Assembly (NCBI RefSeq): GCF_030272615.1 | Contig: NC_081407.1 | Coordinates: 149,107,744 to 149,171,743 of the forward strand | Direction: 5' to 3' | Length of the DNA: 64,000 nucleotides | Source of the DNA: Cryptomeria japonica | Taxonomy: Eukaryota > Streptophyta > Pinopsida > Cupressales > Cupressaceae | Shown here: one piece after another, positions 33,346-43,860 of the stretch | Numbering within the stretch: the first letter of the stretch is position 1 | Layout of the letters: the number at the start of each line of letters is the position of its first letter | The notes under the pieces: generated by a model | Databases searched by the model: none | Told to the model about the DNA's origin: nothing | The model's input: the letters and a program-made list of their open reading frames with translations, nothing else | Translations under genes and position numbers: made by a program

Positions 33346-34569
33346 TGTTAGACAATTTAGATAACCAGAAGACAACTGAGAGGGGGGGGGGGTGAATCAG
33401 TTGTCATAGGTTACCAGAAGCATTAGCAATTTAAATTTTAATATTGGAACCCAAAACAATAATACACGAATAGCAGTTAATCCAATTAAGAATAAACAAT
33501 AATCACAGAATAAAATCCATCCACACAACACCAAGATTTGTACGTGGAAAACCCGGTAAACAAAAATACCATGGTGGGAAGCCTACCCAAAGTTAGATAA
33601 TACTTATGCAGTAAGTATGTGATTTACAATAAAAGGGGCATGCACTTGCAGGAATGCCAACAACCTAGAGCACACTACTCATCACAAAAGGAGCCTCACT
33701 GACTACATATAAATCTAGACTACAATCCAGAGAAGTGTTGAACTGCAAAAGATAGCATCTCCTATGCCTGAGTACAGTTTCAGATAAGCTCAATACCGGA
33801 GGACTAAATCCTCTTTCACAAACCCAATTTGATCTCCAATGATCGACAAGTCCTCTACCTGAGTGATCTTACATTATTCGCACATTATATCCCTTGACCA
33901 TGACCTCTTACAATTACCATGATGATCTACAATGAGATCTTACTTATTATTTATACAAACCCTTGACCATAAACAATCAGGTCGGCCACCAGATAATAAA
34001 CCAATTACATAATTACAAACCATGTTGGCCTTAGACCAACCAAATAATATCCAACACATAAGACATCTCAGAAATACAACAATAGGTCCTATCCACACAT
34101 TACATTAATGTTGGCCTATAACTTAGATCAATCAAGACCAAGTATAGGTCCACATACTTCAACAATGATCTCCAAATGCCAAGTCTAAAACATGATCACC
34201 AACAACATCCTGAAATTCCATCAGAAGCTACACCAACACCAATTATGCAATGCATCAAAGATCTCCACCAAAAGCTCTGTTGATGAAACCCTCGCCAGAA
34301 CCAAAAACCAATCTTCTAAGCAAGCATGATAGCATCCAATCACCAAACTGAAATCAACTGACCAAATATGAGTATAAGTATTATGAACAAGCCAATTCCA
34401 TCACCATATTGTACTAGAGTTTACCGGATCATGTCGGATCCAAGTTAACCAAAAACTACTCAACCTACCGGGACCAAAAGGGTGCTAGTAAAGCATCCAA
34501 ATATCTACTATTGACATCAATGACAAAACATCAATGCAACACATAATCAATTCAACCAAATGGCCAACA
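33346..34569 (-). repeat. 3' LTR of Copia-1
   Basis: In plus-strand reading it begins TGTTAGACAATTTAGATAAC and ends ATGGCCAACA, so the sense strand starts TGTTGGCCAT. It has the GAGAGGGGGG...GTGAATCAG block and a TACGTGGAAAACCCGG segment shared with the solo LTR at 10023-11387. Length is 1224 bp. No coding sequence is present. Confidence 0.82.
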
Positions 34570-34583
34570 ATCCCCCCCTATGG
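34570..34583 (-). other. polypurine tract of Copia-1
   Basis: The sense strand reads CATAGGGGGGGATT just before the LTR start. Two further G-rich runs of AAAGGGGGAGAGAT type lie upstream near 34628-34641 and 34684-34698, and a GGGGGAGTAG near 34767-34776, giving a series of purine tracts. Confidence 0.7.
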
Positions 34584-34839
34584 AAGACAACCAACAATCT
34601 CCTGCATATAGCTCTGAATATCAATATCTCTCCCCCTTTAAATAATATCTCTATAAAGCTGAATTTCTTTTTCACATTACTATCTCTCCCCCTTTGATAT
34701 TAATGCTAGAAATCTGACAAAAATATCAAAGCAAAAGCATAAGCCTTTGAATCTCAAAGTTGACTACTCCCCCTGAGTAGTAGCATCCCACATTAGTGCC
34801 GAAATGAATAGTATCTCTGATAATGCATGCCAAACTAAT

Positions 34840-35798
34840 CCCAAACCGCATCAATCAAGTCTCTGCCGAGGGGGCAGAAACCCCCAATCTGTCTCTCAGG
34901 CAATCAAATGATTCCTTGGATAAAGGTTTAGTGAAAATATTTGCAATTTGTTCTTTAGTATTCACATAAACCAATTTAACTTCATTTTCTTCCACCTTCT
35001 CCTTCAAAAAGTTATACTTGATAGATATATGCTTTGTCTTAGAATGAAATACCGGATTCTTTGATATATCAATAGTAGTAGAGTTATCATAGTGAATAAC
35101 TATCGGTGCATCACAATCCACCTTTATATCCTTCAACATTTGCTTCATCCATAAAACTTGTGTACAATTAGTAGCAACAACAACATACTTAGCTTCAATA
35201 GTAGATAAAGAAGTACATGATCGTTTCTTACTGATCCATGAAACCAATTTTTTTCCAAGAAAGAAAGCTCCACCAGAAGTACTTTTCTGGTCATCAACAT
35301 CTCCAGCCCAATGAACATCTGTATACGCACATAAAGTAAAGTTATCATCCTTAGGGTACCACAAGCCATATTCTGATGTACCTTGCAAGTATCTAAAAAT
35401 CCTTTTTGCTGCCATCTCATGATTTTCTCTAGGATCACTCTAAAATCTTGAAACATTACAAACAACATTCATAATGTCAGGCCTAGTCTCAGTCAAATAA
35501 AGTAGACCTCCAGTCATAGATTTGTATCTTATAGGATTTATCGATGCAGAAACATCTTTACTTGTCAATTTCTCACTTGTAACTATATGTTTACTTACCA
35601 GTTTAGAATCTCCCATACCAAATTTCTTCAATAATTCCTTAGCATATTTAGTTTGACGGATAAAAATACCTTTGTCGGTCTAAGTAATCTACAAACCTAA
35701 GAAAAATGTCATCTCACCAATCATAGACATCTCAAATTACTTCTCCATATTCTTAGAAAATTCTATGCATAACTTATCTTCACCTCCAAAAATAATGT
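34840..35798 (-). pseudogene. pol: Copia-1 reverse transcriptase C-terminus and RNase H (broken)
   Basis: The minus strand reads FGMGDSKLVSKH and YLTETRPDIMNVVC (35440-35631), then the RNase H with AYTDVHWAGDVDDQKSTSGG, LSTIEAKYVVVAT and HYDNSTTIDISKNP, ending in NIFTKPLSKESFDCLRDRLG near 34890. RNase H catalytic residues appear present. A stop near 35440 separates reverse transcriptase from RNase H. At 35798 the frame is cut by G2 immediately after the two catalytic Asp codons of the reverse transcriptase, whose upstream part continues at 54434. Confidence 0.85.
35794..35798. repeat. left target site duplication of G2
   Basis: AATGT directly precedes the G2 5' LTR. The same five bases follow the 3' LTR at 54434-54438, which shows a true single insertion. 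Confidence 0.88.
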
Positions 35799-36105
35799 TG
35801 TAGTCACATAAATTTGTCCACTTAATTAAATGAATACTTAGTATTTATTTGATTATTTAACCATCAATTAATGAATTAATTAAATTATTATTTAATTAAT
35901 TCATCTTAACCCTCTTCTCCTATTAATTAAATAAATTATTCAATTTATTTGATTTAATTCACTTAACCAAATTCAGACCATTAATTAAATAAATAAATCA
36001 TATTTATTTAATTAAATATTCTGTCACATTTAAATAAATTAATATTTATTTAAATCCCCCAAAATCCCACCTCTCACATTTAAATAAATTAACATTTATT
36101 TAAAT

Positions 36106-36265
36106 CACCTTTATCCTCTACCCACTTGTATTTTCCTACAAATGCAAGTTGCACAATTATTTTAAATAAATAATTTATTTAAAATCACCTTTATCCTCCA
36201 CCCACTTGTATTTTCCTACAAAAGCAAGTTGCACAACTATTTTAAATAAATTATTTATTTAAAAT
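36106..36265 (+). repeat. 80-bp tandem duplication in the G2 5' LTR
   Basis: Two 80-bp units start CACCTTTATCCTC and contain TTTTCCTACAAATGCAAGTT; a partial third follows. G1 has one related unit, so the G2 LTR seems to have grown by tandem duplication. The 3' LTR has the same units at 52936-53095. Confidence 0.8.
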
Positions 36266-37195
36266 CCTATTTATCCTCACCCACTTGAAACCTTTAATGG
36301 TTTCCCTTAAAGTATTCAAACTTGATGGCTTTAAAGTCTTCAAACTTGATGGCTTCCTTCTATAGTCTTCTTAAGACTTTAATGGTTTTCCTTAAAGTCT
36401 TCAAGCCTTTAATGGTTTCCCTCAAAGTCTTAAAGCATTTTAATGCTTTATCTTCATTTTTCTCATTTAAATAAATTAATATTTATTTGAAAATTTATCC
36501 AAATGCAAATTACACCATTTAATTGAAATAAATGATTTTATTTTAATTAAAAATACCAAAATTTCTCCCACTTGCATTTTCCTACAAAATCCACTTGCAT
36601 GCCTAAACCCCTTCTAGAATTTTCTAATCACTTCTAAATAACCTAACCCCTTCTCTAAACTTTGTCACATTCCTAAGCAAAAGGGAAGTCACTTCTCAAA
36701 CCCTCAAAGTCTTTGATAACCATTAAAGGCTTTCAACCTTCAACCACTAAATGGCTCAAAGTCTTTGATAACCATTGAAGGCTTTCAACCTTCAACCACT
36801 TAATCCCCAAAGTCTCCAATAACCATTAATGGTTACCTCAAACCCTCCCACATGGTTAAAACATTTGTTTTGACTCAACCTCTACCCAACCCAAAGGTCT
36901 CATCAGGCCATTAATGCTTTGACCATGATTATCTCTTAAACATTTGCACAAAGGTTTATCCTTGGATTAACTCTTAATCCAGTGGGTAATCTTAATTTGG
37001 ACTTGACCCTTAGCCTCTAGATAACCATGAGGTCTTCTCAGGCCTTTAATGCCTCCAACCTCTTCTCTCAACCCAATCCTATGTTGACACTTGTCACCAT
37101 TTTATTGGTGCCAATTGTGCACATGGATCCCCAACTTTCAAACTTGGCCCTTGACTAAACCATTCAATCTTAACCCTTCATTTCCCCATTTCTTC

Positions 37196-37203
37196 TATAA
37201 ATA
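37196..37203 (+). promoter_or_regulatory. TATA box of the G2 5' LTR
   Basis: TATAAATA in the context TTCTTCTATAAATAGAACCC. It is kept in the 3' LTR and in G1. It should drive element transcription. Confidence 0.65.
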
Positions 37204-37605
37204 GAACCCTTCTCCTCAAGCAAAAGGGGGAAGCATTAGAGTATTGTTGTTATACTGGCATTAGCATAGAGCTTTCTCATAGCATCACTATCTACACTTG
37301 CATAGGATTTGCTTATCATATTCAACCATCTTGAATCTCCATATGGCATCCATGGCTAGTGCTAAAAGCTGAGAGCTACACTCATTTGGGACTTGGAGAG
37401 GAGAGGAACAAGGGAGGAGCAACTATGAGCATCTTGATTAGCTATTTTATTATATGTTTATATGCTTTCTATTTCATGCTTAATATCTCTCTTGATATGC
37501 CTGTTTAGGATAATCTTTTGTTGCTAACACTAACATTTGTTTTCTTGTGCTCTTGTGTGTGTTGCCATCAAACAGATTTTCTAATCCTTTTTGCAAAGCA
37601 TCATT

Positions 37606-37623
37606 TGGTGAACCCGACGTGAA
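37606..37623 (+). other. primer binding site of G2
   Basis: TGGTGAACCCGACGTGAA begins two bases after the LTR. TGG followed by the complement of a tRNA 3' end is the expected form. I could not assign the tRNA with confidence; it is neither the initiator-Met nor the Asp type seen in the other elements here. Confidence 0.6.
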
Positions 37624-40297
37624 TCCAAACACCACAAAGATCAACTTTTTTTTTTTCAACCAATAACATGTTTGAATGTTGAAAATGTCACACAGGTTGC
37701 ACTTTTGACATTGTTTTGGCGCGTTTGACATTGTTTTGGTGCTATTCACCTTGTTTCAGTGCTTTTCCCTTCTCTATCTTTCCCTTTCTTTTAGTGCGTT
37801 TGTGTTAAATAGCGCCTCTGTTCAAACGCAGACTAGTGCTATTGTAACAGAACGTTGTACAAATCACCTTGTAACCAAAAAAAATAAAAATTAGGCTTGT
37901 AGAAGCCCACCAAAACATGCGGATTTTTCTAACTAATTGTCTTTTATGCAGGTTCTAATCTTTTTGTGCAGGGGAAGGAGTTAGTTTAAATGCTTTAAAA
38001 GTTTCTTTTTACTTTCTTTCAACAAAAGTTGGTTAAAAAGAATCCATTTTTCCTTCTTGCACAAGTTAAAATAAACCTCACATTTTATTTTAGAGTGCAT
38101 AAAATGAACCTCAAACTTGTTTTTGGTGCTTAAAAAGAAAATTCATCTTTCTTTATTGCAAAGTAAAAAAAAACAACAAACTTCAAAATTTTGCTTTCAT
38201 TGCAAGTTAGGGATACATTTTGTTTTGGTGCTTAAAATCAACAAAACAAATTTTCTTTCTTACATCAAACTTAAAAATCACAAGCCACACTTCAATTTTT
38301 GGGCAAATAAAAAGAACAATCCACTTGTTTTGATTTTTGCAAAAACAAATTTTACTTCAAGCAAACGTGTTTTTCTTTAAGTTGACCAGGATTTCCGAAT
38401 TCTAGGTTACAAAACACATTGCCTTTGAAGTTAAAAAGAACACCATGGTTGTTGGAGCAACATCTCCAAATAGTTAGATCACATTTGTAATGGTGGATTA
38501 AAAAGAACAAGTGTCTTTCGTACTTGGCACACTTGTGCAAAAAGTCAGTTGAGTGGTCCTACCTCTAACACACACTATCCTCTCCCTTGGCTTTCGTGGT
38601 CCTAGGTGCAAGAGAAACGTGTTAGTAACACTCAAAATTTTATCTTTGTAAGAGAGGCTTGCCAAGGGATCGATACTCTTGGGAACGACCTCAAGCGGTA
38701 AATCCTTCGAGCCGCTATAGAAATCAGGTGAGAGCGAAAGTTGTAGCCTTGGGTATAGCTGTTCCTACAGTGTAACTGGCCGAAAGGACAAATGGGCCCC
38801 ACCACCAGTTACAAGGCTCTTAAGTGAGTCACTGCAGAATGAACTTATGTCCAAAAACATCGAACATGACTAAACGCCTTTAAGTAGTAGCCCACCTATT
38901 CTATTGATTGAGGATATTTGCGATATAATTTAGTGCAAGAGCATAGATGGTTTTGCTCCCAAGATACTCACCATACATATTTCCTTGAGTAGAAACATAG
39001 CTTTTTGAAAAGTCACTTGTGGCTTGATAAAAGTGGTGACTCCCCCATCATAGGGATCATCTATTTGTTATGCTCGTGCAAGACTTAGTATATCACATCC
39101 TTACCTACCAAGGCGGGATTCATAAGGTATGTAGTACCAAAGTCAAAGAAATATCAAGATGTAGGCTAAATTTATCACAACTGGCCATTTGACCTTAGGG
39201 ATAAAAAGTGTTTGAAGTGTGTTCATTTTAAAGACCAAGTACAAATTGAGCCGACTTCAAGCTTTGGAAATACACCTTAAAATACATCTAAAGGAAGGGT
39301 CATATACAAGTCCAAAGATTGGGTTGATCTAGACCCATACTCATTTGTGCCTCTTAGGCAACATTCTTGTGTTTGTGTGCTTGCTTTGTTTTCTTGTCAA
39401 AGAAACATCAAATCAGAAAATCAATCCCAAAAACAAAGTATTCATCCAACATCTTACAAAACAACCAAAACAAAAACATCAAAAACAAGGTACAAACAAC
39501 AAAGAGTCAAAATTTTATGACCATTCTTCACATCTTGCGAAAGAAGAAGTGTCATCAAAATATCAACTTGAAAAGAAGACCATTAAGCTCAAAGGCTTTG
39601 ATCAAAAGGAGGAAATTCTTCTATATCAATCGACAAATATTTGTCTCCCATAGAGTCTTTCTACATCGCATGCATCTATACCTTCAAGGCAAAACAAACG
39701 AATTTGATTCCGAATCATTGAACTGTAGAGCTTTTATGCAATATAGAGCTCCGAGTTATCACAAAAACCAAGGAGGAAAGATTAATCCCAACTTCTTCCC
39801 AAACGTCTGTATCACATACAACACAGCTCGAGAAATACCTCCAACACCTGAAAGGGAAGAGATAGAGTTTGTCCCATTTATAATACAAAGTTTTTATTGA
39901 CATTGAAAAACATTTTCATCCATCATCTCACTCATACATCATCACTTCATCATCAATCTGTCCCAACTCTCAAAACATTAAGAGGTTCTTGTCCCAAGTT
40001 CTCTTTTAGATATTGCTTGAAATCAAACACATTACATCACTTTTTAGATTGTTTCTACATCTAGGATAAGCTCATCCTAAGAGACACATCTATGCAGGTT
40101 AAAACTAGTTCATGAGTGAATCCTCTCATTACTAGGTAGTTAAATCTGTAACACATCTCAGATTTCTCTGCACCTTATCACATAAAATCTTATCAAACAA
40201 TTCATCAATCTTTCATTTCATCAAATCATTAATCTTTCATTTCATCAAAAACTCATCATCATTTTCACACAACTTCAACAAAAAGCTTATAAACAAA
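37624..40297 (+). other. leader of G2 between primer site and gag
   Basis: About 2.7 kb with no recognised domain. The part near 37690-37860 has repeated TTTTGGCGCGTT, TTTTGGTGCTATT and TTAGTGCG words. The longest open frame (39367-39900) is Lys-rich and looks like chance or a small leader protein, without support. The last 300 bp are rich in TCATCATTTCATC words and lead to the Gag ATG at 40298. Confidence 0.6.
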
Positions 40298-41905
40298 ATG
40301 GCCCAAACCCAATCACAGTCCAGGCAACGAGAAATAGAAAGGGAAGAAGAAGAAGAGGAAAATCTCAATGAATTTCAAGAAGCACTTGGAGGAAATGCAG
40401 ATGACGAAAACCCAAGTACTCCCACTCCTGCAACAATAGAAAGGGCTTAGCATAACCCTCTTTTTAACAGACTTTCTGATGAAATACTCAGGAGCAATGC
40501 GGATGCTCACTTCTTAAGACTCGCTCAAGAAGGAGCAAAACTCCCCTCTGAATTTGATCTTACCCAATTAAGACAAGCATCAAAAAGACAAAGTCGCCAT
40601 GAAGAGGAAAGAGGTAGAGATCCCATCAGATATAACATTCCTTGAGGTAACCCACCACCTCCTCCTCCAAATGAAATGGAGATGTTGCGGCAACAAGTCG
40701 AGAATCTCGCCCAACAACTTCATAGTGGTGTCAAGACTAACCAATTCTCACTCAATGACATCTATCCCTATCCTTTTGATAGGAATCTTTACATGCCACC
40801 ATTTCCACGAGGATTTGAAACACCCAAATTTGAAAAATATAAAGGAAAGGGGGATCCCCGCGATCATGTCCGAGAATTTCATTCTGCTTGTCTCGAAGTA
40901 GCATATGAAGACACATACTCAATGCGCCTTTTTCCCCAAAGCTTGGGAGGAACAACCACATCATGGTTTTCCCGACTACCAGGTGGCATTAGAACATTTG
41001 AGGAACTCATCCAGAAGTTTCTAGCTCATTACTCTCATAACATTGAACGCGACATTACCATGGCTGATCTGTGCAACACTAAACAAAAACCAGGTGAACT
41101 ATTCTTAGTATTCCTACAATGATGGCATCAAATGTCTAGCAGACGTTCTCTTCAGTTACCTGAACGAGAACTAGTGGAAATATTCATTTCCAACTTAAAT
41201 GAAGAAATGGAATTTCACCTGGATGTCGAAGACATAGACTCTTTTAATGATATGATCACCAAGGGTTTGAAATGTGAAAGGGCACTTATCAAGAAAGGAC
41301 TCATCAAAATCTTTAATGACCCAAAAGAAGGTCCTCGCCCACGCTTCAATAGTGATAAACCAAGCTTCTGGAATAAAAACAAGAATATCGTCAATGATGG
41401 GGTTGTGGATGCTAGGACTATACAAAATGCACAACCTGTGGTTCAGTTTGCAGGACAGAATCCTCCACCTCAGAACAACACAAATGGTCCTACAAATCAA
41501 GGTCGCATCACATCTCACGATGAACCAAGACCTCATCAGCAAAAACAAAAATGCACATACACTCCCTTAGGGGAACCCATTGAAATAGTATTGCAACAAC
41601 TCATTTCTCAAAATTTGGTCACTCTACCTAAACTATCAAACTATGAGCCTCAGGTCAAACCGGCATGGTGGAGAGATACTGAACACTGTGAATTCCATCA
41701 AGGAAGAGGACACAAGACAAGTAATTGTCATCGATTGAAAGATCTCATTCAGGATCTTATTGATCGAGGAGAAATTGAAATTGAAGGACATGACCCAAAA
41801 ACAACAAATAATGATCATCTGATGTTCAAAAATCCACTTCCATCACAAGATCAAAGGGGTCCTTCCACTTCCCGGCGAGGCACTGATACCACTGATTATA
41901 TGTAG
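40298..41905 (+). pseudogene. gag: G2 gag (in-frame stops only)
   Basis: The frame opens with ATG at 40298 (MAQTQSQSRQ, then a Glu run) and keeps one frame to 41905. The Gag core has GDPRDHVREFHSACLEV near 40850-40900, MRLFPQSLGGTTTSWF, FLAHYSHNIERDITMADLC and a QLPERELVEIFISNL segment. A zinc knuckle CEFHQGRGHKTSNC lies at 41687-41728. Stops are at 40448, 40644, 41120 and 41903. Comparison with G3 suggests a Trp/Arg-rich context at 41120, and Gln or Arg codons fit as the originals. This protein would form the particle that packages element RNA. Confidence 0.87.
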
Positions 41906-42940
41906 GCTACGTATAATTACACTGTAAATCATCTATATGATGCCAATGAACAAGTTGCAACCATAACCTTCAAAAATCCCAACTCAAATTGCAATGTTGT
42001 TACGCGTTGCGGCAAGGTCACCATAAAGGCAGCTCCACAAGGCACCACCTCCATCCCAAAGTAGTACAATTTTGTGGAACAATTAGATAAAACACCTGCG
42101 CTTATATCCATTTTAGAGCTATTGCGCGTATCACCATCTCATAAAACTATCTTGGATCAAGCACTCCAAGGGGCATCAGTCCCTGCAAATCTGAATACAG
42201 ACCAATTTCAAGCCATGGTTGGAAATCTAAAGTCATCACCTTGTCTCACTTTTTCCGAAAGTGACAACTCTTCCTTCCAGCAACTGCATAACGCCTCACT
42301 CCACATCGAAGGATTTATTAACTAGCATAGGATCAAGCGAGTCTTGATCGATAATGGAGCAGGCCTGAATATTTGCACACTGCAGTTGGTCACAACATTG
42401 GGATATGCGGTCGAATTAGTGGATCCTCGTCAGAAGATCACAATCAAAGCCTATGACGATGCAGAGCGTTCATCCAAAGGAGCTGTGGTACTACCAATCC
42501 GCGTAGGCCCTGTGGTAAAGCACATCATTTGTCAGGTTCTGGACCTTCCTCTGCCATACAATCTATTGTTAGGAAGACCTTGGATACATGCCATGCAAGC
42601 CGTTCCATCTACCTACCATCAATGTATCAAGTTCCCACATAACGGTGTAGAGATCACAATCCTGGGCGATGCAAATCCCTTTGCATTTTGCCATAATATC
42701 AGCCATCAACCAGAGATTACTGTTCCTAATAATAGAGAAGCCATTTCCTCCACATCATATATAAGTCTAGCCTCTCTTGCCAGTTCGAACACCACTATAC
42801 CAAAGCAAGAAAAGCTTAAGATGAAAATAGCAGAGGAAGGTCCCAGGGAATACAACTTGAGTCAACTCTTTTGTGTGGGACAGATGCCCACTTTTCCTAG
42901 AACACATGGTAAACCACAATAGTTACTCCAGCAATCACTA
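41906..42940 (+). pseudogene. pol: G2 aspartic protease region (in-frame stops)
   Basis: In the same frame as gag, the sequence has VEQLDKTPALISILELLRVS (42074 on) and then the protease with VLIDNGAGLNICTLQLV near 42335-42390 and PYNLLLGRPWIHAMQ near 42555-42600. The active-site DNGA is DSGA or DTGA in most Gypsy elements. Stops at 42062, 42323 and 42920 interrupt the frame; at 42323, the homologue G3 has Gln. Confidence 0.8.
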
Positions 42941-43860
42941 ATCACGCCTGCATGTGCTTTGACGCCTTTCATCCTTGGAAAGAGTCAAGAAGAAGAAACC
43001 CAAGATGAGGACTTAGCAAAATGGATCTATAAAGATCCCATCACCACTGATCTACCACAAGTTAAACTTCCTATGGATCAGTATGGCAAAGGCCTCCTCA
43101 TTATGCAAAGAATGGGGTATGATGGTCAGAGTGCTTTAGGATATTGCAAACAAGGACGACATGAACCTCTGTTGCTAGAATTAAAGCCCAAAGGTAATAC
43201 AGGCCTAGGCTTTGAGAAATAAATCTTTCCTAAACTCAGATTCAAAGGAAAACCCAGCAAACCATTTTGTCCACCTACTGCAAAGCGGGCACCTTTCATA
43301 ATCAAAGCACCCTCAAGCACCTTCCCAACAGCCCCATTGAGGCTCAAAACCCCAACACAACTATCATCAATGCCACTCATCCCATCAAATGAACTCATCA
43401 TCTCATCAGTCGCACCATTAGCAGCAGTAATTGTATCAGCACCCGCAACAGCATCTATAACACCAGTAGTCCTAGCAGAAGCAACAGAATCAATATTACC
43501 AATACTCCCTATAACAGATTCCTTGATCCCCCTCAATCGCCCTGTAGCACTGATCATTACAAAGGTACATCAACCAATCACACCTGCGGTATTTAACTCA
43601 AAGGACATCCCAGTATGGTATAGTAATTGGATGCTGGAAAGTGATTCAAAGACTGACTCACATGAGTGGGAATTTGATTATGTACAACTTAACACTTCAG
43701 ATGAGGAAGACACATCACCACCTCCACCATGAAAAGATATCCCTATTTACGGAGAAGCACAGATAAAGACCACTTGGGTTCCTGAGCTGGAAACGTCTTC
43801 CACAGACCCTACGTTTCATCCTACGCCTGATTCTGACAGGGAGAGTACCATTAACGACCT
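42941..43860 (+). pseudogene. G2 linker with G-patch-like motif and Pro/Ala-rich region
   Basis: The motif YGKGLLIMQRMGYDGQSALG lies at 43083-43142, followed by LKPKGNTGLGFEK; it matches the G-patch-like segment of G3. Next comes a Pro/Ala/Ile-rich stretch (43250-43570) and an acidic segment HEWEFDYVQLNTSDEEDT. G-patch domains bind RNA or RNA helicases in other proteins; a role here is inferred. Stops at 43220 and 43730. The frame is interrupted by an insertion at 43861 and resumes at 46413. Confidence 0.7.

Larger units (their letters stand above)
35799..37603 (+). repeat. 5' LTR of G2
   Basis: It starts TGTAGTCACATAAA and ends AAGCATCA. The first half is AT-rich with TTAATTAAAT and ATTTAAATAAAT words. 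The promoter half has a TATA box at 37196-37203. It aligns without gaps to 52629-54433; I found differences near 35813, 35889, 37534 and two near 37594-37596. Confidence 0.93.

Noticed and set aside
39367-39900. 177-codon open frame in the G2 leader as an extra gene
   Set aside because: It overlaps another frame of similar quality, is rich in Lys and Asn as expected from AT-rich sequence, and shows no domain or counterpart that I can see in G3.
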